In this document: one piece after another, positions 1 to 7,734 of the stretch
How positions within the stretch are numbered: the first letter of the stretch is position 1
Layout of the letters: each line of letters starts with the position of its first letter
Assembly (NCBI RefSeq): GCF_004343585.1
Contig: NZ_SLYW01000006.1
Location: 124,001 to 188,000 of the forward strand
DNA length: 64,000 nt
Direction: 5' to 3'
From: Neorhizobium sp. JUb45
Lineage (GTDB): Bacteria > Pseudomonadota > Alphaproteobacteria > Rhizobiales > Rhizobiaceae
Translations under genes and position numbers: made by a program
Notes under the pieces: model-generated
Told to the model about the DNA's origin: nothing
The model's input: only the letters and a program-made list of their open reading frames with translations
The model's database searches: none

Positions 1-100
1 CCGATCTGTATTGAGGCTCTTGAACGGGCGCTATCGCGCACGGTGTTGAAACAGGCTACCTGACAATCGGATAATCGCCAGGCTGTTCTGGTCCCGACAC

Positions 101-748
101 CTACCAACGCAGGAGATACCGGCCGAGCAGCGTGCCGACAAGGCCACAGAGCAGGATGCCGAGCGTGTACCAAAGTGCCACGAAGGTCAGGCCATTTTCG
201 ATGCAGCCCCAGCTGTAGACCCAGGCACCGATGGAGCCGGCCGTCATGCCGGCGATAAAGCCGGCAAGATGCGCGTGGGTCGGCGCGGCGCGGCGGAGAA
301 ACCAGAACGTCGCCGCCATCAGCGGAGCGCCGGCCGCCAGAATGATCATCGGGCAGAACCAGTAGGAAATTCCCATGATCAGCCGATGCTGCTCTACCGG
401 TGAGGTTGATGCGTTCAACTGCAGAATGCCCAGCATGACCAGCAACGCATAGATGATCAGTGCGGGTATTGCAGCGCCCAGAGGGCGGCCGCCGGGACGT
501 GCCACGCTTATCAGTGCCGCCAAACCGACGATGGAAAGCAGCAGGGGATAGGCGGATTTCGCCCAGAAGGCGAACTGCCACAGGGCGGCGGAAATATCGG
601 GGCGAAAACCGTGGCCCAGCAGAATGAACGCCGCCGACAGCGCGAGACCGGGCAGAAGCGCCAGGACCAGCAACCTGTGCAATGCGGTCTTGCGCACCGG
701 TAGCAGGTCCTTCACCAGTTCATTGATCATATCATCCGTCTTCGCCAC
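101..748 (-). CDS. nrsF: NrsF-type anti-sigma factor (DUF1109)
   Basis: An inner-membrane protein of 215 residues with about six hydrophobic segments. It is encoded directly behind an ECF sigma gene, which is the usual position of the NrsF/DUF1109 family. Known members hold a SigF-type sigma factor at the membrane until metal or redox stress releases it. The N-terminus (NELVKDLLPVR) matches the cytoplasmic part expected to touch the sigma factor. The start at 748 overlaps the sigma gene by 17 nt; a second ATG at 730 lies one base after the sigma stop and is equally plausible. The pairing gives the assignment most of its weight. Confidence 0.85.
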   Translation of the reverse strand: MAKTDDMINELVKDLLPVRKTALHRLLVLALLPGLALSAAFILLGHGFRPDISAALWQFAFWAKSAYPLLLSIVGLAALISVARPGGRPLGAAIPALIIYALLVMLGILQLNASTSPVEQHRLIMGISYWFCPMIILAAGAPLMAATFWFLRRAAPTHAHLAGFIAGMTAGSIGAWVYSWGCIENGLTFVALWYTLGILLCGLVGTLLGRYLLRW

Positions 749-1289
749 GTTCGCCTCTCAATCTCGCGGCCAGTGCCTTGATGCCACGGTGCACGCCGAT
801 CTTCACCAGCGCCTCGCTTCTTTGCGTACTAGCCGCCGTCTCGGCTACGGAGTGCCCTTCCAGCCGAACCTGCCGGATCATGTCGCCTTGCCATGCCGGC
901 AGGCTGGCCAGCAGACGATGGACATCCATGTTGGCGGAGATGGCGTCTTCACGATAGCCGTCCACCACATCGCCGACTGTCTCCAGTCCGATGTGAACAC
1001 GGCCACCCGAGCGCCGGTGATGATCGACCAGCTTGTGGCGGGCAATCGTGAAGAACCACGCCGTGAATGGCCGTTCACGATCATAGGTGATCCGGCGCTG
1101 ATGCAGGGCCAGCAACGTATCCTGCACCAGATCCTCCACATGCGATGCCGCAGAGCCGCCAAGCCGTCGCGCATAATAACTGATCAGAAGATGCCGCAGC
1201 ATATCGAGCAGGCAGCGATATGCCACCTCGTCCCCGTTAAGGGACAAGAGCATCAGGGTTCTCAACTCGGGTTCGGTCAACTGCTTCAT
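732..1289 (-). CDS. ECF-family RNA polymerase sigma factor (SigF-like)
   Basis: A 185-residue ECF sigma factor. Region 2 is seen as DLVQDTLLALH followed by an aromatic/arginine stretch ending in KLVDHHRR. Region 4 is the helix-turn-helix around EGHSVAETA and ALVKIGVHRG. Length is normal for the family. It is translated just before the anti-sigma gene and is divergent from a short operon of periplasmic redox proteins. A GTAACC-N15-CGTA box upstream resembles the box in front of the divergent operon, suggesting that the factor drives both itself and its neighbours. In Caulobacter the similar SigF/NrsF pair answers to heavy-metal stress; the signal here is unknown. Confidence 0.9.
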   Translation of the reverse strand: MKQLTEPELRTLMLLSLNGDEVAYRCLLDMLRHLLISYYARRLGGSAASHVEDLVQDTLLALHQRRITYDRERPFTAWFFTIARHKLVDHHRRSGGRVHIGLETVGDVVDGYREDAISANMDVHRLLASLPAWQGDMIRQVRLEGHSVAETAASTQRSEALVKIGVHRGIKALAARLRGERGEDG

Positions 1290-1304
1290 GTCGTTTCCGC
1301 TTCA

Positions 1305-1330
1305 TACGGCCTGACCGGAAAACGGTTACA
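1305..1330 (-). promoter_or_regulatory. putative ECF sigma promoter, autoregulatory
   Basis: On the minus strand TGTAACC (1330-1324) is followed, after 15 bases, by CGTA (1308-1305). This mirrors the box at 1395-1420 and resembles the GTAACC / CGAA pattern described for Caulobacter SigF targets. The sigma gene starts 16 bases further on, so the leader would be very short. Confidence 0.5.
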
Positions 1331-1394
1331 CGGCAGACGAAAGAAAAGCGAGAAACCGCTCCTGCCGTTCAATCAATCACATCGCCGTGATGGT

Positions 1395-1420
1395 TGTAAC
1401 CGATCAGTCCGCCCATCGAA
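1395..1420 (+). promoter_or_regulatory. putative ECF sigma promoter of the divergent operon
   Basis: TGTAACC (1395-1401), a 15-base spacer and CGAA (1417-1420) precede the repeat-protein gene at 1481. The element has the same spacing as the box facing the sigma gene, which supports co-regulation by the adjacent ECF factor. Confidence 0.55.
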
Positions 1421-1480
1421 TGAGCTTCCCGTGAACCTTCGGCGCAACATGCGACGAGCACATCCATTGGGAGAAACATC

Positions 1481-1729
1481 ATGAGAACGCGTCTTTTCAC
1501 CACCACCTGCCTTGCCGCCCTTCTCGGCGTCTCACTGGCAAACGGCATCGCGCAGGCCCAGACCAGCAACGACGCCATGAAGAAGACCGATACGATGAAG
1601 TCGGACACAATGAAGTCCGGCACGATGAGCAAGGATGGCATGAAGGCCGACTGTATGCACAAGGCCGGCATGGAGAAGGACAGCATGAAAAAGTCCGACA
1701 TGATGAAAGCCTGCGACGCGATGACATAA
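1481..1729 (+). CDS. pentapeptide MXKDX-repeat periplasmic protein
   Basis: An 82-residue exported protein. A signal peptide (charged start, hydrophobic core, cleavage after IAQAQ) is followed by a mature part made almost only of short units such as MKKTD, MKSDT, MSKDG and MEKDS. This is the MXKDX pentapeptide-repeat pattern. The many methionines and acidic residues plus two cysteines would suit metal binding or sacrificial oxidation, but that is inference. A GGGAG ribosome site precedes the start. It is the first gene behind the ECF-type box and heads the operon with the cytochrome b and molybdoprotein genes. Confidence 0.85.
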   Translation: MRTRLFTTTCLAALLGVSLANGIAQAQTSNDAMKKTDTMKSDTMKSGTMSKDGMKADCMHKAGMEKDSMKKSDMMKACDAMT

Positions 1730-1739
1730 TCGGCTTCCG

Positions 1740-1767
1740 CCCCTGCAACCCGCAACTGTTGCAGGGG
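1740..1767 (+). terminator. stem-loop between repeat protein and cytochrome b genes
   Basis: A perfect 10-bp inverted repeat, CCCCTGCAAC (1740-1749) with GTTGCAGGGG (1758-1767), sits 11 bases after the stop of the repeat protein. No T-run follows. It may attenuate the transcript or stabilise the abundant first message rather than terminate fully. Confidence 0.5.
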
Positions 1768-1811
1768 TGGCCTCGTAGACAGTGTGATCCCATTTCCGTG
1801 AGAAGAAATCC

Positions 1812-2666
1812 ATGGACGCCTCTTCAAAGCCCGCGGCCACAAGGCGCATGCTTATCCGCCGCCATAGCCTCCCCGTGCGTTTGTCGCACTGGTTGAATGT
1901 GCTGTGCATGACGGTGCTGCTCATCAGTGGTCTGCAGATATTCAATGCCCATCCGAGCCTCTACTGGGGGCAGTACGGCGCCGACAACGATCCTTCCATC
2001 ATCGCGATGGAAGCGGTCGAGGATGGCGATGCGGTCAAGGGCCTCACGCGGATCGGAAGCATGACCTTCAATACGACCGGCGTGCTCGGCGTTTCGAATG
2101 TCGATGGTGAACCGGCTGCACGTGGATTTCCTGCCTGGGCGACATTGCCGAGTTATCAGGACCTTGCCGCCGGCCGCCGCTGGCATTTCTTCTTCGCTTG
2201 GCTTTTTGTCGTCAACGGCCTGATCAATCTCGCCTACGGAATTTTTGCGCGTCACTTCCGTCGGGATCTTTTGCCCACCAGACATGAGTTGATGCCTGCC
2301 CATCTCGGGCACGAAATTGCCGAGCACGCGCGGCTGCGGTTTCCCAAAGGTGAAGCGGCGCGCCACTACAATGCTCTGCAGAAACTGACTTATCTGTTGG
2401 TGATATTCATCCTGCTGCCGCTGATGATTGCCACAGGCCTCACCATGTCGCCCGGGTTCAATGCTGCCGCGCCCTGGCTTCTGGACGTCTTCGGCGGGCG
2501 GCAGTCGGCGCGCACATTGCACTTCATCACCGCGACCGCCCTGGTTTTGTTCGTTGTCGTTCACGTCGCCATGGTTCTGGCCTCCGGCTTTTTCAACAAC
2601 ATGCGTTCGATGATCACCGGTCGTTACGCCATCCGGGTCGAGACTCCCATGGAGCCAAAACAATGA
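1812..2666 (+). CDS. cytochrome b561-like membrane protein
   Basis: A 284-residue membrane protein of the Ni/Fe-hydrogenase cytochrome b / cytochrome b561 type. The N-terminus has the characteristic RHSLPVRLSHWLN stretch with a candidate haem histidine. Further transmembrane segments follow, with histidines near HFITATALV and VVVHVAM. A long periplasmic loop lies between the first two segments. It overlaps the next gene, a periplasmic molybdoprotein, by 4 nt (ATGA). The likely role is to pass electrons from the quinone pool to that partner, like MsrQ for MsrP, though it belongs to another b-type family. Confidence 0.8.
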   Translation: MDASSKPAATRRMLIRRHSLPVRLSHWLNVLCMTVLLISGLQIFNAHPSLYWGQYGADNDPSIIAMEAVEDGDAVKGLTRIGSMTFNTTGVLGVSNVDGEPAARGFPAWATLPSYQDLAAGRRWHFFFAWLFVVNGLINLAYGIFARHFRRDLLPTRHELMPAHLGHEIAEHARLRFPKGEAARHYNALQKLTYLLVIFILLPLMIATGLTMSPGFNAAAPWLLDVFGGRQSARTLHFITATALVLFVVVHVAMVLASGFFNNMRSMITGRYAIRVETPMEPKQ

Positions 2667-3439
2667 GCCGTCTGATCACCCGCCGCCGGTTCCTGATCGG
2701 CTCGACCTTGACGGCTTCCGCCCTCGGCCTCAGTGGCTGCGATGCACTCGTTGAGAACCCCAGCGTGCAGCAAGCCCTGCGGATGGCGGAAGGGTTGACC
2801 ATGCGCTCGCAGCGCCTGCTGATCGGTGACAATACGCTGGCGCGCGAATTCACTCTCGCAGACATCTCGCCGACATTCCGGGCCAACGGCACCAGCATGC
2901 CGGATGGCGCGCAATATCAGGCACTGCTTGCCCAGAAGTTTTCACAGTGGCAGCTGGAAATCGGCGGTCTTGTCGAACGGCCGACAAAACTGTCGCTGGC
3001 GGCGTTGAAGGCGATGCCGGCACGCACCCAGATCACCCGGCATGACTGTGTCGAAGGCTGGAGCGCCATCGGCCAGTGGAGCGGCGTGCCGCTGGGTACT
3101 GTGCTCGACAGGGTCGGCCTCAAGCCGGAGGCGCGCTACATCGTTTTTCACTGTGCCGACGAGTATGAAAAAAGCCTCGACGGCAGCGGCTGGTATTACG
3201 AGAGCATCGATCTTGTCGATGCATTTCACCCTCAGACAATCCTCGCCCACTCGATGAACGGACACGATCTGGAAGTGCCACACGGCGCGCCTTTGCGGCT
3301 GCGGGTCGAGCGGCAGCTTGGATACAAGCAGGCAAAATATCTGATGCGCATCGAGGCGGTCGCCGATCTGTCCGGCATCTACGGCGGTAATGGCGGCTTC
3401 TGGGAAGACCGCGGTTACGAATGGTACGCCGGCATCTGA
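2663..3439 (+). CDS. sulfite-oxidase-fold molybdopterin oxidoreductase (MsrP-like)
   Basis: A 258-residue exported molybdoprotein. The N-terminus has a twin-arginine motif (TRRRFLIG) followed by a lipobox-like LSGC, so it may be a Tat-exported lipoprotein. The core HDCVEGWSAIGQWSGVPL is the hallmark of the sulfite oxidase fold, the cysteine being the molybdenum ligand. The C-terminal part (GYKQAKYLMRIE) also fits. It is translationally coupled to the upstream cytochrome b. Given its placement in an ECF/NrsF regulon it probably reduces an oxidised periplasmic substrate such as methionine sulfoxide, but the substrate cannot be read from sequence. Confidence 0.85.
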   Translation: MSRLITRRRFLIGSTLTASALGLSGCDALVENPSVQQALRMAEGLTMRSQRLLIGDNTLAREFTLADISPTFRANGTSMPDGAQYQALLAQKFSQWQLEIGGLVERPTKLSLAALKAMPARTQITRHDCVEGWSAIGQWSGVPLGTVLDRVGLKPEARYIVFHCADEYEKSLDGSGWYYESIDLVDAFHPQTILAHSMNGHDLEVPHGAPLRLRVERQLGYKQAKYLMRIEAVADLSGIYGGNGGFWEDRGYEWYAGI

Positions 3440-3552
3440 ATGCGACAATCCCAGTTCCTGGGGCAGATCATTCCGGCTGCTCCTGAAACCGGCGGATTTA
3501 ACCCGCATCCACCGGTGGTTTGAGACAATAGGGCTCTCTAAAGGAAAACGAT

Positions 3553-4182
3553 ATGCGATCCATTTCCAAGATCATTCTTACAACAGGTACCTCGATCATC
3601 GCAGGTACAATGCTGGCGATGTCGGCCGGGTTGACCGCGCAGGCCGCCGATACGCTGCGCGTCCGCGGAACAGTAGAAAGTCTCGACGGCACGACGCTGG
3701 CCGTCAAGACGCGTGAAGGCACCGATGCCAAGATCATGCTGAAGGATGGCTGGCAGGTATCAAGCGTCGCCAAGGCGTCGATCGATGACATCAAGCCAGG
3801 CGATTTCGTCGGTATCGCATCGCTGCCGACAGCGAGTGGCGGTGATGGCGCCTTAGAAGTGCTGATCTTCCCGGCAGCGATGAAAGGCACTGGAGAGGGC
3901 AGTTATGCCTGGGACCTGAAACCCAATAGTTCGATGACAAATGCGACCGTTGCCGACGCGGTTAAATCCGTCGAGGGCCATACGGTGACGGTCACCTACA
4001 AGGGCAAGGAAAAGAAAATCGCCATCCCGGAAGGCACGCCGGTCGTCACCTTCGCGGCCGCCACCGTTTCCGATATCAAGCCGGGTGCCACCGTCTTCAT
4101 ACCATCGGAAAAGGCCGCCGATGGGTCGATTTCGAGCGGCCGCGTCGTGGTCGGCACCAACGGTGTCGTCCCGCCGATGTGA
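3553..4182 (+). CDS. periplasmic protein of unknown function, OB-fold-like repeats
   Basis: A 209-residue protein with a clear signal peptide (cleavage near TAQAAD). Two similar beta-rich halves follow: RVRGTVESLDGTTLAVKT near residues 35-55 and KSVEGHTVTVTYKG near 135-150. Each half is followed by DIKPG (KPGDFVGIA; KPGATVFI). The pattern resembles DUF5666-type OB-fold proteins. An AAAGGA ribosome site precedes the start. It lies downstream of the molybdoprotein and ends at a strong terminator, so it is probably the last gene of the ECF-controlled block. Confidence 0.7.
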   Translation: MRSISKIILTTGTSIIAGTMLAMSAGLTAQAADTLRVRGTVESLDGTTLAVKTREGTDAKIMLKDGWQVSSVAKASIDDIKPGDFVGIASLPTASGGDGALEVLIFPAAMKGTGEGSYAWDLKPNSSMTNATVADAVKSVEGHTVTVTYKGKEKKIAIPEGTPVVTFAAATVSDIKPGATVFIPSEKAADGSISSGRVVVGTNGVVPPM

Positions 4183-4204
4183 TCATCGAAACTCTGCAAA
4201 TACA

Positions 4205-4240
4205 GCGCGGCACTTCGAGCAGGTGCCGCGCCTGTTTCTC
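4205..4240 (+). terminator. rho-independent terminator
   Basis: GCGCGGCAC (4205-4213) pairs perfectly with GTGCCGCGC (4223-4231) around a 9-base loop and is followed by a T-rich tail. It lies 23 bases after the stop of the periplasmic protein and closes the operon. Confidence 0.8.
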
Positions 4241-4342
4241 CGATTGCCCACTTTTTGGGGCTAGTCGGGGGCTTGGGATTGCTCTGATCCACAAAAACTG
4301 GAGGGAAGATGGGTCTCAGGTCAATGGATAAAATGACGCGTT

Positions 4343-4380
4343 GCCCCTCGCGCCTAATAGGACGAGGGGCTTTCGCGTTT
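4343..4380 (+). terminator. second hairpin in the 4183-4547 gene-free stretch
   Basis: GCCCCTCG (4343-4350) pairs with CGAGGGGC (4363-4370), followed by TTTCGCGTTT. No gene of its own can be identified in front of it. Apart from the two hairpins the 365-base stretch shows no convincing coding sequence. Confidence 0.55.
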
Positions 4381-4547
4381 CATTTGAAACTCCACCACGT
4401 GGAGTGTAATGCTGGCAATCGTCAGTCCGGCACATACCAGCAGCACCGCCCAGGTAATGAAGTCTTTCATGGACGTGATCCAAGCACCTTGAAGCCCAGC
4501 AATCCGTTGATATTTGACGATTCAGGTCCAAAGGGCTTTTAGCGTTT

Positions 4548-4907
4548 CTACTTTTTCTTCGTCGGCGCAGGCGGCACGTGACAACCCTTGCTACGCATTT
4601 CGGCTTCAATCGCGTTGATCTTGCCCTTCGATACAGCAACATGGCCCTCTTTGTCGCCGCCAAAAGTGCTGGACATGGGGACGCCGATCAGGAAAACACC
4701 AAAGGCATCACCGGTCGCAGCGTCGTTTTGCTGTTTCGAAACGGCTGCTAGCGCTTCACGCTCCTTGATCATCTCCTGAGCCAATGTATCGCACGAACCA
4801 TTGGTGTATGCCTGCATTGGGATATCTACTGGCACGATTGCATCTGGCCTCTTGGCGCAGCCGGTAACGGCCAGCGCGAGCGCCAGCATGACGAATTTCT
4901 TCTGCAT
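4548..4907 (-). CDS. small putative lipoprotein
   Basis: A 119-residue protein starting at the ATG at 4907. It has a lipoprotein signal: basic start (MQKKF), hydrophobic core and a VTGC lipobox, so an N-acylated cysteine around residue 17 is expected. The mature part has a helical segment (AQEMIKEREALAAVS), a GVFLIGVPM hydrophobic patch and a Pro/Lys tail. A longer frame exists upstream but has low-quality, non-coding-like sequence. No known domain is recognised; similar small lipoproteins with a central Gly-rich hydrophobic patch are common in proteobacteria and often of phage origin. Confidence 0.7.
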   Translation of the reverse strand: MQKKFVMLALALAVTGCAKRPDAIVPVDIPMQAYTNGSCDTLAQEMIKEREALAAVSKQQNDAATGDAFGVFLIGVPMSSTFGGDKEGHVAVSKGKINAIEAEMRSKGCHVPPAPTKKK

Positions 4908-5034
4908 AAATGTTTTGCCCCTGTCTAAATTAGACGCCCCCGCGTCCATGGATACAATGAGCGTATTTCGACTGATTCTGTCAATTTCGTAGAGCGTCGA
5001 TCCCCATTCCTTCCAGGTATAATGGTGGGTTTGG

Positions 5035-5532
5035 TTAGCACATGCTTCTATCGACATAGGTCTTATTGCCATTGCCATTAATGTAATAGCAGCCACCTCG
5101 CGGACCTCTGATGTAGGTCCGGTAAGTCGAGATCGACGGGGCTGGCCGGCTGATCGCTGGAGCTGCCGGAAATGCGGCGGGCGTAGCCAGAGAATACCCT
5201 CCACCATATCCGCCAGGTCGAACGGATGCGGCGCGATTGCCACAAGGACATCCACGGGCATCCAGGTCCCAAGGATTTAAGCAGTTTCCGGTATAGGTCG
5301 GCGGTGGTCGATAATACGTGTTGCTAGATGCGCAGCCATTGGTGCAGACGGCAACTGCCGTACCAACCAGCGCCACCGCCACAAGGGCGGCAGCAGCTTG
5401 GTCCTGCTTCTGCACCATCTCATGGCACTCGAAAGGTGAAACTCCCCTTTGAGCCAATTCTGTCAGCAATTGCTGCTGAAATATCGGGTCAGGCGATTGT
5501 AGGTATGTTCTGCATAAATTGACCTTTGGCAC
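5035..5532 (-). CDS. hypothetical exported protein with C-terminal basic-adaptor-like motif
   Basis: The minimal frame starts at a GTG (5532) and encodes 165 residues. The C-terminus (RGPRGGCYYINGNGNKTYV) matches the short PBCV-type basic adaptor motif seen in many small rhizobial lipoproteins. The middle is Pro/Tyr/Gly-rich with a short hydrophobic segment (ALVAVALVGTAVAV). The frame stays open upstream to a stop near 5655 and encodes a signal-like stretch ending SFALANC. No ATG, GTG or TTG begins that extension, so the true start is uncertain and the gene may have lost its start codon. Function is unknown. Confidence 0.6.
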   Translation of the reverse strand: MPKVNLCRTYLQSPDPIFQQQLLTELAQRGVSPFECHEMVQKQDQAAAALVAVALVGTAVAVCTNGCASSNTYYRPPPTYTGNCLNPWDLDARGCPCGNRAASVRPGGYGGGYSLATPAAFPAAPAISRPAPSISTYRTYIRGPRGGCYYINGNGNKTYVDRSMC

Positions 5533-5825
5533 CTGCTTTGGATTGGCTGCCAGTTGTGCCGGTGTCGTTGTGCAGTTCGCGAGAGCGAACGATAGAGATA
5601 CGGTAATGCCTAGCCGTGTGATGCGAACGAATTCCGATGATGTCCACCAAATGCCCTACGGGAAAGGGGCACAACCATTCAGAGAGTTGAGTTGATTTAG
5701 TGTCGCAAAAGACTTTGCCTTCGTTCATCTTTGGCATCATCGTTTGTGGTGACAAGGCAGTACCTTGCCGTTTGGCACCAAGTGCCGAGTGCAGCTGTTT
5801 GGCATTGCAGGATGATTTGAAAACG

Positions 5826-6044
5826 TCAGATCTGCTCCCTGGCAGAGACGAGATTTTCATTTGCGGCCGGGCACACGCCGGCAATTGCAAGCTCCTGAAC
5901 GATCGAGCGCAAGGCGATATCGAGACAGTATGTGGAAAACTTGAGGCCCATCACATCCGCTTGTTGACGCGCGTACGATACGATGCGGCCCAATGCCAGC
6001 ATGTCGTCGGCGCCTTCTTCCGAGACTGCGAGTTTATTGACCAT
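5826..6044 (-). CDS. hypothetical small protein
   Basis: A 72-residue protein. The ATG at 6044 is chosen because AGGAG lies 7 bases upstream; a longer frame begins at 6104 without a good ribosome site. The sequence is helical and acidic at the start (LAVSEEGADDMLALG) and contains two cysteines. No family is recognised. It is followed by the XRE regulator on the same strand, with 78 bases between, so a shared transcript is possible. Confidence 0.55.
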   Translation of the reverse strand: MVNKLAVSEEGADDMLALGRIVSYARQQADVMGLKFSTYCLDIALRSIVQELAIAGVCPAANENLVSAREQI

Positions 6045-6122
6045 AGTTCGCTCCTGTAACGTGTCGGTGTCAATTGCGATCAAACTAACCACAATGCGCG
6101 TCACAGCACCGTCAAATGAAAA

Positions 6123-6560
6123 TCAGTCTTGGTCAGAGACTAGGAGATCATCATCCGAAGGATTTACGATGGTGGGATCGGCGAGGCACTTCACCAATGC
6201 GAGAATACGCTGACGTGTTGGAAGGCTGGCGATCCTGAAAAACGCCTGATTGAGGGCAAATCCGTCGGAAGAAATCATGAACTGGCGCAAGGCCAGATGT
6301 TCGGTGTCAACCAGTGCAGCGGATGTCGGATCGGTATAGCCCTCGAAAAACGAGGCAACGTTCACATCGAGAGCCGTCGCAATTGCAACCAGCCGCGAAG
6401 CGCCGACCCGATTTACGCCTTTTTCGTACTTCTGCAGCTGTTGGAATGTGATGCCAATCTGAGACGCGAGACCTGCCTGGGTGAGGTGCATCGACTTCCT
6501 GCGTAGACGGATCTGGGATCCGACATGAACATCAATTGTATTGAGACTTTTTGCCTGCAT
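6123..6560 (-). CDS. XRE-family transcriptional regulator
   Basis: A 145-residue cytoplasmic DNA-binding protein. The N-terminal helix-turn-helix (VGSQIRLRRKSMHLTQAGLA, then TFQQLQKYEKGVNRV) is the common rhizobial XRE type. A helical C-terminal part of about 65 residues follows. The ATG at 6560 gives the usual MQAKSLN-type start; a TTG at 6572 is possible. It lies downstream of, and on the same strand as, the deiminase-like gene (56 bases from its stop), so it might be part of or regulate that cassette, although this type of regulator is frequent throughout rhizobial genomes. Confidence 0.85.
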   Translation of the reverse strand: MQAKSLNTIDVHVGSQIRLRRKSMHLTQAGLASQIGITFQQLQKYEKGVNRVGASRLVAIATALDVNVASFFEGYTDPTSAALVDTEHLALRQFMISSDGFALNQAFFRIASLPTRQRILALVKCLADPTIVNPSDDDLLVSDQD

Positions 6561-6615
6561 GCCTGCCCCCAAGCGTTACGCCCCATGGTGCTCAATATTA
6601 TGGTAGGGGGCGCGG

Positions 6616-7734
6616 TTAAGCAATGAGGGTATTTTTCGTGTCCAGCTCCCGGGATGGCTTGCGGAGCAGCACCTTCGAAATACATCGCAAGGCTCCGCAA
6701 CGGCTCGCAAGGTGCGTCCACCCGAACACCCGTTCGATCCTAAATCCGAGGCTTTCCCAAAGGTTGACATTCGCCTCATCGATATCGCCCAATGCGTCGA
6801 AATCCGAAAATTGCGGAAGCCAGACGATCGGCCGCTCCTGTCCGACTCGAATGTCATTTTCGACAATGGCATTGTTGTAGAGCCGGGGTTGCCTTTTGTT
6901 CGTGTCAGGCGTGATCGCAAAGGCGACTGGATTGCGCAAAATCGCAAAGCCTTGCTCTTCGAGGAAGACGGCAGATGCATCGAGGCATCGGCTCGCAGTC
7001 GCGACAATGGGCGACGGTGGATCGCTTGGTACGGGCTGGCCTACGACTAGCAAAGGTCTCCCGTTTTTGTAAAGGCCGGTGAGCGTTACGAACTGATCTA
7101 TATGATATCCAAACTGGTGCATGGGCGACGGGCAGGTAGCTGCTGAACGAGACAGCGCGATCCTGCCAGCTGGCTCTGCGGTGGCGCCTAGGTCGTCGAC
7201 ACGATATCCAAATAACGAAACCGGGCGGTGGTCCAGCCTTCGAACAGCATCGATCCTTTCAATCTCAGAGTAACCTATGAGCCGAAAATCCGAGCCGACA
7301 AGTTGATTTCCACCATCAAGATGAAAACCCATTGCCACAACCTCTGCGGCGGTTAATCGTGCCAGATGGCGCGCCGGTCCATCGCCCGAGACAGCAAGAT
7401 ACCGTTGATTGCGGCCTACTGTCGGGTCCGGCGCTTTAACATGGAAGCCATCCTGGATCCATGGGCTGGTTATGGCTTTGGCCGACGGATTGAGCGGGCT
7501 CAGTTGGATCTGGGCATTCAGGTCCAGCCGGTCGAGCCACGCCTGTGCTTCCGTCGCGCACGCATTGTCGACCATCACGACAATTCGAACGTCCGTGGGA
7601 AATGCTTCTATCAGTTTGCCAATCGGTATGAGCGGCTGACACGGATCGGTTGCGGCCGGCGATCGCAGCAAGGCTGCCGGAATGGCTATTGCCAGCTGCT
7701 CGACGAGACCTCCGCAATCGGGGACCAGGCTCAT
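6616..7734 (-). CDS. protein-arginine-deiminase-like enzyme (guanidino-modifying superfamily)
   Basis: A 372-residue protein of the pentein/guanidino-modifying fold. It carries WIQD (residues 92-95), HLDGGN (138-143), HID (211-213) and a C-terminal GALRCIS with the presumed nucleophile Cys351, followed by RKP. The WIQD, HxD and Cys...RKP arrangement resembles vertebrate-type protein-arginine deiminases (WIQD, HVD, HCGT...RKP) at least as much as agmatine deiminases, which normally have WxRD. The expected reaction is hydrolysis of a guanidine, for instance peptidyl-arginine to citrulline. No signal peptide is seen. Its ATG overlaps the TfuA stop by 4 nt, so it is translated with the YcaO-TfuA pair. 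The substrate is unknown. Confidence 0.65.
   Translation of the reverse strand: MSLVPDCGGLVEQLAIAIPAALLRSPAATDPCQPLIPIGKLIEAFPTDVRIVVMVDNACATEAQAWLDRLDLNAQIQLSPLNPSAKAITSPWIQDGFHVKAPDPTVGRNQRYLAVSGDGPARHLARLTAAEVVAMGFHLDGGNQLVGSDFRLIGYSEIERIDAVRRLDHRPVSLFGYRVDDLGATAEPAGRIALSRSAATCPSPMHQFGYHIDQFVTLTGLYKNGRPLLVVGQPVPSDPPSPIVATASRCLDASAVFLEEQGFAILRNPVAFAITPDTNKRQPRLYNNAIVENDIRVGQERPIVWLPQFSDFDALGDIDEANVNLWESLGFRIERVFGWTHLASRCGALRCISKVLLRKPSRELDTKNTLIA

Noticed and set aside
624..1484. Plus-strand frame of 286 codons
   Set aside because: Antisense to the ECF sigma and NrsF genes, which are well supported.
6616..7734. Simple agmatine deiminase for polyamine synthesis
   Set aside because: The WIQD motif and the coupling to TfuA and YcaO argue for a peptide or protein substrate; no polyamine genes are nearby. 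It remains a fallback reading.
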